IMG/VR virus record: IMGVR_UViG_3300036671_000177
Coordinates: 1 to 57,427 of that record
Strand: one strand, 5' to 3'
Length of the DNA: 57,427 bases
Source of the DNA: a virus
The notes beneath the pieces were generated by a model. The model saw nothing but the letters and a program-made list of their open reading frames with translations, was not told the origin of the DNA and made no database searches. Shown piece by piece: positions 28,401 to 36,124 of this stretch. The position numbers and the translations under genes are program-made. Each line of letters opens with the position of its first letter. The stretch's first letter is position 1.

Positions 28401-31400
28401 ATTCTTTGTCATATTGAACATCAAGGGAATCTATTTGTGCTTGGTTAAATTCAAGATTTTGAGTACCTGATGCTGCCATTGATGCAGACATTCTTTCTGC
28501 ATCTGTTTGAGTAAAAGCCTCTTCAAAGTTAAATCCTTTACCCGTTGCAGTTCCTTTCATGATTTCTTGAGTAATGTAGCCTCCTGGCGTGTTAGTACCC
28601 AACGTCCCCAATACGTTCTGTGCATTAAGAGCGCTATTTTCACCATCCATCATTTTTTTAAATTCATCGGATGCCTGTTGTGATAATTCCGTTTGAGCAC
28701 CTATAAGTTTTACTCTTACTTCTAATGGGTTTGTAAGTAAATCTTTTCCTCCTGGGCCAACTAATTCTAAAAGTTGACCACTTATTTTAGATGTAAGGCT
28801 TTGATTATTTAAATTAATTCCTATTTGGCTTGCTACGCTATGTGCTTGTTCAGCAGTCATTACTCCATCTGAAATATATCCACCAAGTTGAATTGCCATT
28901 TGACTTGCTGCAACATCTGTTCCTGATTTCATATTTTCAGTAAAAGTAGACATAACATCTTTACCAACTTCATTTTGTAAGAAGGTGGATCCAAATTGCT
29001 GCTTTCCTCTTTCAAATCCAGTTGTATATCTGTCTGAAACAGATCCTGATCTTTTCCTTGACATAATTTCTGAAGCACCAACTTTTCCAGTTAGTCCTCC
29101 AATTGTCTTCATTTTTTCAGTTGTTGAATATGTTGAATCAACTAACTTTGATTGTGCCTCTGCTGCTTTCTTTGCCATCTTGTCTAATATGAAAAGCGAT
29201 GCAGTTAGGGCAACAACGGCGACACCTGCAGCAACATATCCGTTTGTCAACATCGGAGCCATACCAGCGACTGCTGAGGCTCCCATTACGGCCATGCCAG
29301 CATTTTGTTGACCAGCCATCATAAGTCCCATACCAGCAGTTCCAAGAGCCATAGATGCTCCACCAGAGAATTTTCCAACTTTTTCTTGGCGAGCCATTCT
29401 ATTTTGTTTTGTTTGTGCTCTTTGTGTTTGTTTTTGTTCCTTTAGACCTCGTTTTTGTCCTTCTTTTACTGCAGCATCATAATTTAATGCTTGTTGACGA
29501 TTAAGTTCTTGGCGGCGTTGGCCTTCGGCAAATCTTTTTCTTGCACTTTCAGTTTGTTGTTTTTGAATTACAGCCTGCTCTTTTTGTCTTGCTGCTTCTA
29601 CTCTTGCGGCTTTGCCTGCTCCCTGCACTTGCGTTTCTTTAACCTTTATTTCTTGCTTTGCAATCTTACGTAAAATCTTATCAATTTCAGCCTGACTATA
29701 TCCCTTGTTTCGTAAATCAACTGCTACCTGTCCTTGACGAACGGTAGGGTTAGTTAGTCCTGGAGTTCCTTTATCTCTTCCAGGAAGAACTCTAATACCG
29801 CGTGCTACAGCAAACCTTCTTGCTTGAGATGCTGTTAAAATAGACTGTCCTGGTCTTTCAGTTGTAAGTCTATTGTCTCTTAAACTTCCGCTACTTGCTT
29901 CTGTACCTGCAGGTTTTGCAGAAGTATTTGTTGTTGTTAATTTTGTTAGTGTTCCAGTTTTTCTATCTAGTTTAAACTCTCCAGGCTTTACAAGAACACT
30001 ATCTGGGTTAGTTGCAGCAAGATTGATTGGTCTGCTTGGAGTAATTGATGAATCTCCAAGTATTGCACGAACAGCCTTAGCGTTTCTAACATCAGATCCT
30101 AATTTAACTCCAGGCATTTTATTACCTTGGGATTTGTGCGCAAATGCTTTTTCTTCTAACTCTGCTGCCTTGGCAACTAGTGCTCTTTCTTCTGGAGTTA
30201 CTGGATGAAGTCCAGTGGCCATGAACTCTGCTGCTTTTTTATATTCAGGGATAAGTGCTTGTGGCAATCCCAAAGCATTAGAAGATTTGCTATTCCAATT
30301 TAAGATTTGATTAAATCTGTCTGAGCCTTTTCCTATATATCTATTAAGGGCGTTGGAGTCATACTGTGCATAACCTGTTTTAAACTTTTGACTATCTCTT
30401 CCACCAATGCCAGTATTTCCTACAATATGAGAAAGTTCTGGAGATAATTTTTTAAGAATTTGTTTATCTGAAAACCCTAAAGATTTCATCTCTCTGGCAG
30501 CATTACTATTTAAAGCATTTCCTAATTTTTGATTATACGCTTCTAATAACTTCTTTGCCTCTGGTCTAACAACATTAGACAATACTGAAAGACCCCCTCC
30601 TGCTTGTTTTCCTGTTGACCTTAAGTCTGTTTCAAAGTGTGAAGGTGCTGCAAATCTTCCAGAGAATCCTCCATTTGCAACATAAGATCCTGCTCTTTCT
30701 TTTGCACCCATCCTGTAAAGCATGCTATCTGTTACTTCTTTAGCAGTTCTTGCATATCTTGCTCTACCAGTTGGGTCTGCTCTAAATGATTCTAAATCCT
30801 TTTGATGAACATACTTAGTCTCACCATCTACCATTATTGCGGTCATCTTTTGAATTTCATTCAAGAAGCTTGTTTGTCTTGGACGATTAAATGATCTTTC
30901 TTCTCCTGATGGAGGAACTAATGCTTTCCCACCGCTCCATGCTGCTTGTACTACTGCTCTTCTTTGTGGGTCAAGGTTTTCTAATGATTTGCCAAATTCT
31001 CCTGTAACATTTCTTTTTAAGTCATCTATAAGAGCATTGTTTTGTGTTCCTGCTGGCAAACTAAACTTTCTCAACTGATCTTCAATTAATGAATTTGATG
31101 CAACAGGATCTATTCCTGCCATAGCCCTTACAACGCCATCACCTGCTCTTGCATGTACAGGCTGAAGTTTAGACCAATCTGTTTTTGCTCCATCCTTAAG
31201 TCTTCCAAACATGTTATTATAAATAACTTGCTCCTCTGGAGTTAAATCAAAAGATTTAATGACTTTTTTTAATCTAGGAATAGCTTTATTAATTTCTGCT
31301 TTAATTGCAGCGTCATACTCCTGTGGAGACATTTTTGCAGCAATACCAGATGTTTCTTGTGCAAAGAACTTCCTTGCTCCGCCTTTAACTCCAAGAAGAT

Positions 31401-34266
31401 TTATCATTCCCTGTTGCTCCATGCTTGGCATAGCCTTAGAAAAATCTCTAAAGCCAGACGCTCTGTCAAATACTCCAGAAGCGCCAGGGTCTGTTAAAAC
31501 ATTTCCAGACAAATTTGATCTTTGTAAATCTTTATCTCCTCTTAGTGTTGAGGCAACTAATTGTTTAACCATGTCAGATTTTGAAAACTTACCACTCATT
31601 GTTGCAAATCGTGGATCATATGGGGACTCAATAACAATAAACTTTCTTTGTCCTGTTGGATCTCCTGGGTCTATCATTGTTTTAATATTTTGTTTTGGAG
31701 ATACTAGCCCATGTACTTCTCTAGCAATCTGTGTAGCCCGAATTTCAGCTAACGCAGTTTTTTCATCTAGAGTTGGTTTTACTACTACAACCTGTCCATT
31801 AGGCTTTCTGTATATCCCGCCAACTCCACTTGCAGGAAAACTTCTTCCAGAAAATGATTGAAGTAGTGTTCCAAAATCTGTGGGAGCAGTAGAACCAAAT
31901 CTTCCATTCTTTACTGATTGAGATATTTTTTCTCGTATTTGTCTAGATTGTGAAGCCTCTGCTGCAGACTTTGGCATTCCAACAAATTTTGCTCCAGATT
32001 GTTTCATTGGGTGTTCTGATCTATATGTTATTCCTTTAGGAATTCTTCCAGCCATAAATCCTGGAACTTTATCTTGGAACATTGCAGAAATAAGTCCTCT
32101 ATACTTATCAGTAATCTTAGTTGGGATTACCGCTTCTCCTGGAGAAAGCATTGCTGGCTGAATATCTCCTGCTCCCTTTGGACCAGGAACTGTCAATACT
32201 CCATCTTTGTACTTTCTTACTGGTGGTAACTTTGATACAGCTCTGCTTGCTCCTTTAGCACCACCTGCAAAAAGTGCTGGATTCTGAGATGCCATAGATC
32301 TCATTTGTGTAGTAAGAGAATTATAAGATGCAGTTAATGCGTTTACAGATATTTTTTCAACATTAAATACTTCTATTAATCTTGTATGTGTCTGATGTAA
32401 CTGTTGAGAAGATGCAGCATTTTCTATCTGCTCTTGGGTCATGTAGTTAAATCCTGCACCCATAACAGATGTCTGTCCATTTAACTTAGAAATTCCGCCT
32501 CGTAACATAGCAAAGAATTTAATAACATTTGCAATACCGTTTGCAAGTAATCCAAATGTCATTAAGATTACTGGTCCTATTCCTGCAACTGTAGCAACAA
32601 TAATTGCAACAATCTTTTTTGTGCCATCACTAAGACTATTAAACTTTTCAAAAATACTACCAAAAAACTTAACTACTGGGGTCAATGCTTCAAGAAATGC
32701 TTTTCCTATAGGCATGATGTCTTGTTTGAATTTTTCTACTGCTGCTTGAAATTTTACACCAACAGATTCTTCAATTTTTTTCATTTCTCGTTCAGATAAT
32801 ATTGCTAACTCTTCAACTGATTTTCCTGCTAAGTCAAATGCTCTTGATGCCTGACTACCATCTTTTGTTACATTCTGGAACAATGTAGACAAGCGTGCAA
32901 ACTGAAACTTACCAAACATTTGTTCAATTGCTTTTGCACGGTTTAATGGATCTAGGGTATCAAGTGCTCTTGCAAACCCTACAACAGTTGCTTTGATATC
33001 TCCACTATTGTTTTCTACAATACCACTAATATTAATTCCAAGCCCTGCAAGCATTTTGGATGCTTTCTCTGAAGGGTTAATTAAAGATGCTAAACCAGAC
33101 TTTAGAGCATTTGCTCCTTCTGATGCGTTGATTCCCCCCTCTTTCATTGCTGTCAAGAAGAAGGCAAGGTCTTCTACATTACCACCAAGTTGCTTTATGA
33201 CTGGTGCTGCTTTTGGAATTGCAATAGTTAAATCTTCAATAGATAATAAAGTTTGGTTTTCTACTGCGTTAAGAAAATCAATTTTCTTTGAAAGTTCTTC
33301 GCTTGAAAGACCAAAGGCGCTCTGTAAAGAAATAGTGGTTTCTAGTGCTTGCTGTTGTTCAACTTGGCCCAGAATTGCTAACTTTGTTGCTGTTTCAACT
33401 TGAGTATTTAAGGCTGAACCTGAAAACCCTGCTGCTGCTGCGGTTGCTGCCATTTCTACAGTTTTTGTTACTGAGATACCATACTTAACATATTCGTTTG
33501 CTAATGCTCGTATGTTACTTATTGCTACTTCTGTTTCTGCATCGTTTGTAAATGCATCTCCATATACACGACGGAACTTTACGATTTCTGCTTCAAGTTC
33601 TCTAAAAGTTCTTGCTGCCATCCCACCAAATAATGCAAGTGGCATTGTTAGACCAACCATCAACTGGCGACCAGCCCACTGTGTATTTTTACCAAAGTTT
33701 AAAAGCTGTGTAGACCCCTGCTTTAATAATTGATTTAAGAACTGTTGTCTTTGAGCAGCATACTGAATTCTTGTTCCAAGTTCTGTAAACTTGCCACTAG
33801 CCATAGCAAGGCTTTTTGGCATAACTCGAATAGAATCCATAAATCCAGAGTTGGACTTATTCATTTGAATATATTGTGCTTGTAAAGCCTTTACTCTATC
33901 TCTTCTTGCACGGTTAATAATTTCTCTTTCTGCTGCAAAGGCTTTTCCAAGAACACGAGTATTAGCAGTTGCTGCTGCCATAGTGAACTTATAGTACTGA
34001 AGAAGAGATAACTTATTTTTTTCTAGTGCAGAGGTAAAGGCTAATGTACTTCCTGCAACCTTAACTTGACTTGCAGAAAATTTTCCTGTAGCCCCAATAG
34101 ACTGTAACAGTTGTGCATTTAATCCTTTTTGTGCATTTGAAGCAGCTAGATTGCCCTCAGCAAGTGATTGATGAAACTTGCTAAGGCCAGCCTGAAGCGA
34201 TCTAAGTTGTGCGAGGGCGGCAGCCGTATTAAAATTAATATTTATATTAGAATTTACATCTGCCAA
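22498..34266 (-). CDS. Tape measure protein, 3922 aa
   Basis: The largest gene here, coding 3922 residues. Residues about 200-480 match the phage tail tape measure core (TFRELEAEIVKFRRVYG, GFSGSALNTQVETATKLA, GINASEGANALKSGLASLI). Hydrophobic segments near 560-590 and 1680-1720, a long coiled-coil centre and three (L/M)TPGE-type motifs (TDTVPAMLTPGE twice, QPAMLSPGE once) are typical of this class. It also holds a kinase-like region (about 765-1045), an Ala-rich linker near 3000 and a conserved-looking globular region near 3190-3720. The start codon is TTG with AAGGGGG about 12 bases upstream; no ATG is close. It sets tail length and enters the cell envelope with the DNA. Confidence 0.93.
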   Translation of the reverse strand: MADVNSNININFNTAAALAQLRSLQAGLSKFHQSLAEGNLAASNAQKGLNAQLLQSIGATGKFSASQVKVAGSTLAFTSALEKNKLSLLQYYKFTMAAATANTRVLGKAFAAEREIINRARRDRVKALQAQYIQMNKSNSGFMDSIRVMPKSLAMASGKFTELGTRIQYAAQRQQFLNQLLKQGSTQLLNFGKNTQWAGRQLMVGLTMPLALFGGMAARTFRELEAEIVKFRRVYGDAFTNDAETEVAISNIRALANEYVKYGISVTKTVEMAATAAAAGFSGSALNTQVETATKLAILGQVEQQQALETTISLQSAFGLSSEELSKKIDFLNAVENQTLLSIEDLTIAIPKAAPVIKQLGGNVEDLAFFLTAMKEGGINASEGANALKSGLASLINPSEKASKMLAGLGINISGIVENNSGDIKATVVGFARALDTLDPLNRAKAIEQMFGKFQFARLSTLFQNVTKDGSQASRAFDLAGKSVEELAILSEREMKKIEESVGVKFQAAVEKFKQDIMPIGKAFLEALTPVVKFFGSIFEKFNSLSDGTKKIVAIIVATVAGIGPVILMTFGLLANGIANVIKFFAMLRGGISKLNGQTSVMGAGFNYMTQEQIENAASSQQLHQTHTRLIEVFNVEKISVNALTASYNSLTTQMRSMASQNPALFAGGAKGASRAVSKLPPVRKYKDGVLTVPGPKGAGDIQPAMLSPGEAVIPTKITDKYRGLISAMFQDKVPGFMAGRIPKGITYRSEHPMKQSGAKFVGMPKSAAEASQSRQIREKISQSVKNGRFGSTAPTDFGTLLQSFSGRSFPASGVGGIYRKPNGQVVVVKPTLDEKTALAEIRATQIAREVHGLVSPKQNIKTMIDPGDPTGQRKFIVIESPYDPRFATMSGKFSKSDMVKQLVASTLRGDKDLQRSNLSGNVLTDPGASGVFDRASGFRDFSKAMPSMEQQGMINLLGVKGGARKFFAQETSGIAAKMSPQEYDAAIKAEINKAIPRLKKVIKSFDLTPEEQVIYNNMFGRLKDGAKTDWSKLQPVHARAGDGVVRAMAGIDPVASNSLIEDQLRKFSLPAGTQNNALIDDLKRNVTGEFGKSLENLDPQRRAVVQAAWSGGKALVPPSGEERSFNRPRQTSFLNEIQKMTAIMVDGETKYVHQKDLESFRADPTGRARYARTAKEVTDSMLYRMGAKERAGSYVANGGFSGRFAAPSHFETDLRSTGKQAGGGLSVLSNVVRPEAKKLLEAYNQKLGNALNSNAAREMKSLGFSDKQILKKLSPELSHIVGNTGIGGRDSQKFKTGYAQYDSNALNRYIGKGSDRFNQILNWNSKSSNALGLPQALIPEYKKAAEFMATGLHPVTPEERALVAKAAELEEKAFAHKSQGNKMPGVKLGSDVRNAKAVRAILGDSSITPSRPINLAATNPDSVLVKPGEFKLDRKTGTLTKLTTTNTSAKPAGTEASSGSLRDNRLTTERPGQSILTASQARRFAVARGIRVLPGRDKGTPGLTNPTVRQGQVAVDLRNKGYSQAEIDKILRKIAKQEIKVKETQVQGAGKAARVEAARQKEQAVIQKQQTESARKRFAEGQRRQELNRQQALNYDAAVKEGQKRGLKEQKQTQRAQTKQNRMARQEKVGKFSGGASMALGTAGMGLMMAGQQNAGMAVMGASAVAGMAPMLTNGYVAAGVAVVALTASLFILDKMAKKAAEAQSKLVDSTYSTTEKMKTIGGLTGKVGASEIMSRKRSGSVSDRYTTGFERGKQQFGSTFLQNEVGKDVMSTFTENMKSGTDVAASQMAIQLGGYISDGVMTAEQAHSVASQIGINLNNQSLTSKISGQLLELVGPGGKDLLTNPLEVRVKLIGAQTELSQQASDEFKKMMDGENSALNAQNVLGTLGTNTPGGYITQEIMKGTATGKGFNFEEAFTQTDAERMSASMAASGTQNLEFNQAQIDSLDVQYDKELKILEAKKAATTDAKKSKDIGIEIAALDKKRLEGIKTLRQGNKDILKNQIDNFNVAKLRAATEAAFFDSLNEQVKAKAEATGQGTFVDSFLNAAADLKSKELEVKIKTIVGSGQMPTNTAVSLLNTFAGKEKQFDKFLNITARTKDPGKVAELINSLEKIKGGTDILLDIAAKNPEEADRLMATIALMQKMAGKELNIEAFFEEEDAMARLKALQVELAAIENIKNPITKEAIALINTDGNSETQDMGALLALWDQWENLDDETKKTTIQEYITLLRTISEGQLDAEIKKRVAAAGGAGVVADFYGTEAGRNSAKSSLAAELTMQAVKQAQLSKNASLNNGPKDGGSKNNSLAFLDSLAMRLKQVRDNAFNAMKPVESLLAAFRDKKTQQGAFKLFDGIQNRLLKMNVGQDLRDAVDSMSAEDFSKIAALKDKKALFTFAKGKGKSKDTITGLTEFGRAVDRGYKEKALGDFNLANETTIKNIQDQTKAYNMLIGSGLTAAEALSVVSDQGQAAAIAGGAIKKSDPEWKKYVKNIKTASTELERLAVLNKAIRANEDFKMYKEMPKLVTQMKDLGYSTDQIDAVLGDPELAKFLIEDLKDGKVDAENIADYLNSIEATKIIDIQVKLNEGDLAGAAEQGRQLVDELFAAQEGLIRTGANAITIKGNEKTIADLENKIAPFQRSIELLNDELQDGQRAIEENYSRPIEKLNEEVSDLNRELETSPLFGDRLIQKIQDENSSLSNDLTIISNAAEEVNKKYDDQAEALQKVSDINKDIIEQQNQQIDLADAITSGDISSAARAVQEIRAGNAERFASGQANALQQARENALGSLVGPQSGLNQEQINEKQYENSQKIYALENNVLRLDIISKIQGKQDDIYNLEEKREDKLISIRDIEDSIYRIQEFSIEPLQERIDKLVYSNTQLQAIINKELESIEVLGKTRAAWDTINARIDYYAAAQAAAEGTAPLAGLLEAASKLDGIWKDILLKMAQYSTVKNLPGGNEEGSNESSTEKASAAATEEAADAAAAALDAANAAAESADAATTAAIAAADAIAAANAGAGVTFNPYQNKDSNYNIKAAAKAAADAAAALAPSKSRGGSSGRFAMQYESNGGIIKPNYFAAGGIIPMPRRESAPTQRMNMGGMVSYIAEGGMFSPKGTDTVPAMLTPGEYVLRKDAVKKYGVDNLNKLNAQNFADGGQVGGAPHNMGMSNFGSRVKPLPSMSASTPEAAEKGEKAMAVWYAKNGYEFVDGGWRKKVTAWNALTSRKEWLGIAHNVARSWGAEDNNSILGSKMKNFLDTLVFGSSADEATAKGTALHLGLMFAPIGTVGKALKLDKLGTRVLSKVSGALPAWAQPSLLSDKLREGVLAMSGKLAGLGRKAPSILPKIAETTPQGLINKSNKQANDIIRSIYKRKDIESDGNMFPTYTLGNQEKKFAFQGHNQDFSNLPGVEAVQTTPEGLLKAALKLDPKNKKNQLLLNSFKKNNMTEDTNKFLDNVIASISISKKGKQQTLEQADGFAMMLGHLTGNKNATSIIDYKTNKLYDIIEQKKALQTKTVLEQNSRIPGGSTGAENVTALHSTRHPVVRDKKGDIFLNPFGNYNPGSLDSVPRSTLHFTLEDVVQSHLFGTWNKENQKIVAKLSDLMDNNGLPYNLNPIDTYWTRNPGQALKISNASVISPYTDSALYAKELIKRGLIKAGQPAPLAVSDPRNKEVLQLIKNSYSPKDRTQIANMSEWGGLKADDLIGRESELLEEITLQFAKKQLGINTPSVKLGAHSLADNARQANINSLGKELNLSSEIHSNSITKMLEDASTRQKEGGLPYTNIYDSTEAMRMKARHGGLRTEPTSKRKGLSAMDTFNRLRIDRDMAFATGGLVPKYFAKGGYSVGTDTVPAMLTPGEFVMSKYAVDSYGVDNMKKMNSGELVGGSVYNYNLNLNVKSDAKPDDIARAVMVQIKSIDAQRIRGARF
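22950..24620 (-). other. Globular region inserted near the C-terminus of the tape measure protein
   Basis: Residues about 3215-3770 of the tape measure protein do not look like coiled coil. They include PLPSLL-type helical parts and a block with LHSTRHPVV, GDIFLNPFGNY, PRSTLHFTLEDVVQSH, and then DTYWTRNPGQALKI. The density of Trp, His, Arg and Tyr and the ordered strand-helix pattern suggest a folded domain, perhaps an enzyme. I did not recognise the family. It lies between two TPGE tape measure motifs, as if inserted into the C-terminal part. Confidence 0.35.
25120..25370 (-). repeat. Ala-codon-rich low-complexity stretch in the tape measure gene
   Basis: The DNA is dominated by GCT/GCA/GCN codons on the minus strand and encodes an Ala-rich linker (around residues 2965-3045) with a few Asp and Glu. 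It is not an exact tandem repeat. Such linkers probably form a long helix between tape measure segments. Confidence 0.7.
31131..31971 (-). other. Protein-kinase-like region embedded in the tape measure protein
   Basis: Residues about 765-1045 of the tape measure protein have the order of kinase-fold motifs. A glycine-containing strand pair (GGIYRKPNGQVVVVKP) carries a Lys, followed by a helix with Glu (ALAEIRATQIAREVHG), a hinge-like FIVIESPYD, a GDKDLQRSNLSGN block in the place of the catalytic loop and GVFDRASG in the place of the metal-binding Asp. This is similar in layout to HipA- or PI-kinase-like folds. It is an inference from motif order; spacing and identity were not tested with a search. 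Confidence 0.35.
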
Positions 34267-34281
34267 TTTTTATGTACCCCC

Positions 34282-34623
34282 TTATTTATTTAATGAATTA
34301 AGCAATGCTCCAGCATCGGCGTTTTGAAGTCCTGATGCTGCATCGATAATTTGATAGACAGTTGGAAGGTCTAGAAGATCTTCCAGTACTTCTCTGTCTT
34401 CTGCCAATTCTGGCTTGAATTGCTTTAGTGCAATTTGTGCACAATCAATAAGAATGTCCATTGACTTATCGTTATCTTCTGAAGCCTCTGACAGTAGAGC
34501 AAACTTAGACATGAATGGTCTAAGTAATGATAACTTAAGGGGTCTTACTGAAATTTCCGTACCATCCATTAGTGTAATAGTCTTGCCGCTTGTATTCTTA
34601 GTTGTTGAAGGCTTATCAGCCAT
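34282..34623 (-). CDS. Tail assembly chaperone, short paralogue, 113 aa
   Basis: A 113-residue helical protein directly before the tape measure gene, where tail assembly chaperones lie. It aligns through almost its whole length with the N-terminal half of the preceding 234-residue protein: both have PLK followed by helices, a (K)ASED/KNDEEA acidic bend, CA-X-I-X-(L/M)(K/R)QF/Y, then LDLPT(V/I)Y and a final (D)AASG or DYSAG. The two genes are therefore paralogues. It has its own strong AAGGAGG ribosome site and a TGG-TATAAT box 28 bases before the ATG. It would help load the tail tube around the tape measure protein. Confidence 0.75.
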   Translation of the reverse strand: MADKPSTTKNTSGKTITLMDGTEISVRPLKLSLLRPFMSKFALLSEASEDNDKSMDILIDCAQIALKQFKPELAEDREVLEDLLDLPTVYQIIDAASGLQNADAGALLNSLNK

Positions 34624-34651
34624 AGTCTTCCTCCTTATAGGTTAACAGTTA

Positions 34652-34660
34652 ATTATACCA
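34652..34660 (-). promoter_or_regulatory. Extended -10 promoter before the second chaperone and tape measure genes
   Basis: Minus-strand TGG-TATAAT (hexamer 34652-34657) overlaps the stop of the first chaperone gene, 28 bases before the next ATG, which has AAGGAGG. No -35 is obvious. It could serve the short chaperone, the tape measure gene and the tail tip genes. Confidence 0.6.
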
Positions 34661-35357
34661 CGCTGGAGGGTGAGGATTCTTCTAATTTTTCATAACTTAA
34701 TCCCATGCCGATTCCAAAACCAGCCTTTTGTGCATTAATTCCTTGTAGTGCCACAATGTCTTTGGAGTCTGATGCCTGACCTTTGCTAAATACTCTAGCC
34801 TTCATTTCTTCCCAAGGATCTTGCTTGCCACTTGATTTGTCTAAGTCAACCCCCTGCATTGCAGCAAGAAACTTTTTTTGAGAATAATCAAGTTCTCTTT
34901 TAATTTTTAGCGTTGCCATAATCTCTGGCATTGACATAGATGATTCTAGTTCATCATAGTCCTTCCATATACCCAGCAAAAATACCTCAGACTCTATCTC
35001 TGCTAAATCTAGTTCATCCCATGATGATCCACTATCTGTAGCCTGAGTCTTTACAGGTTCTTCAGAATTATCGTTTATTTTAATTCCTGCAGAATAATCT
35101 AGCAACTTATATATTGTTGGCATATCAATATTCTCTTCAAGTTGCTCTTGAGTTTTTATTGTTGGATAGTACTGCCTCATTGTTATTGTTGCACACTTTG
35201 ACAAATAGTCTATTGCCTCTTCATCATTTTTTGCTGTTTTAACATTTTCAAACTCTTCTAAAAATAACTTTAAATATTTTATTTTTAATGGAGTGATGAA
35301 CAACTCTGTTTCATCAAACAGTTTTATTGTTGAGGTCTTATATATTTCTGTAGGCAT
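34653..35357 (-). CDS. Tail assembly chaperone, long paralogue, 234 aa
   Basis: A 234-residue protein between the major tail protein and a shorter related gene. The first 95 residues match the short paralogue in motif order; residues 110-234 are a separate C-terminal part with Ser/Glu-rich stretches and a SYEKLEESSPSS end. In many siphophages such an extended form is made by ribosomal frameshift from the short one; here the two are separate genes with separate promoters, so the dual-product design seems solved by duplication. A TATACT box of extended type lies 6 bases before the ATG with no ribosome site. Confidence 0.75.
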   Translation of the reverse strand: MPTEIYKTSTIKLFDETELFITPLKIKYLKLFLEEFENVKTAKNDEEAIDYLSKCATITMRQYYPTIKTQEQLEENIDMPTIYKLLDYSAGIKINDNSEEPVKTQATDSGSSWDELDLAEIESEVFLLGIWKDYDELESSMSMPEIMATLKIKRELDYSQKKFLAAMQGVDLDKSSGKQDPWEEMKARVFSKGQASDSKDIVALQGINAQKAGFGIGMGLSYEKLEESSPSSVV

Positions 35358-35363
35358 TGTATA

Positions 35364-35372
35364 AGTATACCA
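35364..35372 (-). promoter_or_regulatory. Extended -10 promoter, 6 bases before the chaperone start
   Basis: Minus-strand TGG-TATACT (hexamer 35364-35369), 6 bases before the ATG at 35357. It directly follows the terminator after the major tail gene, so one transcript ends and a new one begins in this 66-base gap. No ribosome site is present, which suggests a leaderless mRNA. Confidence 0.65.
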
Positions 35373-35403
35373 AAGAGAAAGGCCCAGATTATTAGTCTGG
35401 GCC
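35371..35403 (-). terminator. Rho-independent terminator after the major tail gene
   Basis: A perfect 8-base-pair GC-rich stem (ggcccaga with tctgggcc, 35381-35403) with a 7-base loop, followed on the minus strand by a T-rich stretch (TTTCTCTTT). It lies 20 bases after the major tail protein stop. Confidence 0.85.
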
Positions 35404-35423
35404 GATCTTTATATTAAGTTGTA

Positions 35424-36059
35424 TTATACTCCTGGGATTGTACGATCTACGATTTTACCGTATGATGCATTATCATTTGGAAGAAGACGGAATGATACTT
35501 CAAACATTGAAGCCTCATCACGCTTTGCAGATACTGTTACGCTTTCGATTGAAAGAGCACGGTATGCCACGTAGATACGTTCGATTGAAGATCCTGCTGC
35601 ACAGTCACCTGTACCTGGACCAACTGCAACCAAACCACGCTCAACTGGACATTCTCCGATGTCTCCTGCTGAAAGGTTAAGTGCTACTGATCCTGTACCT
35701 GCAGTATTGTATGCTGCTAGGTCTGAATCTTTTCCTGCTAGTGAGAACAATAGGTTCTCTAGTGTTGCTTCAGCAAATGTGGTATTTAGATTTACCTGCA
35801 TACCCTGCTTGTACAACTTGGCTACGTCAAGAACCTGATCAACCTGTACTTCACCGAAGTCAGGTTGGAACTGGATCTCAAGACCATTCATTGTGTATCC
35901 AACGTTTGTAAAATCAGAGTCATTGCTTAAAGATTCTCTGAAAGATGTTGCTGCCACGTACGTTGGCAGATCAGCGTCAGTTAGAACGCCGTCATTGTGT
36001 GTAAAAAGTGCTGCTGCTCCAACGATAATGTTGTTGCTAGTACCTCTTGTATATGCCAT
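35424..36059 (-). CDS. Major tail protein, 211 aa
   Basis: A 211-residue protein rich in beta strands (NNIIVGAAALFTHNDG, GYTMNGLEIQFQPDFGEVQVDQVLDV), the type of tail tube subunit found in siphophages. It sits between the head-tail connector genes and the tail chaperones, the standard place. The ORF is open to a GTG three codons further up, but the ATG at 36059 has a GAGGTG ribosome site 6 bases away and gives MAYTRG. Its gene is followed by a strong terminator and preceded by a TATAAT box, so it has its own transcript, as expected for a highly made protein. Confidence 0.85.
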   Translation of the reverse strand: MAYTRGTSNNIIVGAAALFTHNDGVLTDADLPTYVAATSFRESLSNDSDFTNVGYTMNGLEIQFQPDFGEVQVDQVLDVAKLYKQGMQVNLNTTFAEATLENLLFSLAGKDSDLAAYNTAGTGSVALNLSAGDIGECPVERGLVAVGPGTGDCAAGSSIERIYVAYRALSIESVTVSAKRDEASMFEVSFRLLPNDNASYGKIVDRTIPGV

Positions 36060-36110
36060 GTATTTCACCTCTTTTTTCTTATAGATTAAAGGGCTTGTTT
36101 CCTCACCTTA

Positions 36111-36116
36111 ATTATA
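36111..36116 (-). promoter_or_regulatory. TATAAT promoter of the major tail gene
   Basis: Minus-strand TATAAT, about 51 bases before the ATG at 36059, in the 65-base gap after the connector genes. The preceding bases are TAG, so this one lacks the TGN extension. The leader holds a GAGGTG ribosome site. With the terminator at the other end it frames the major tail gene as a single unit. Confidence 0.5.
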
Positions 36117-36124
36117 CTACCCTT

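Noticed and set aside
31259-31861. Plus-strand open frame of 200 codons inside the tape measure gene
   Set aside because: Antisense shadow with no motif; the minus-strand frame continues through it with clear tape measure and kinase-like motifs.
34282-35357. Programmed -1 frameshift between the two chaperone genes
   Set aside because: The frames do not overlap (30 bases lie between stop and start) and the second gene has its own AAGGAGG site; a frameshift cannot link them.
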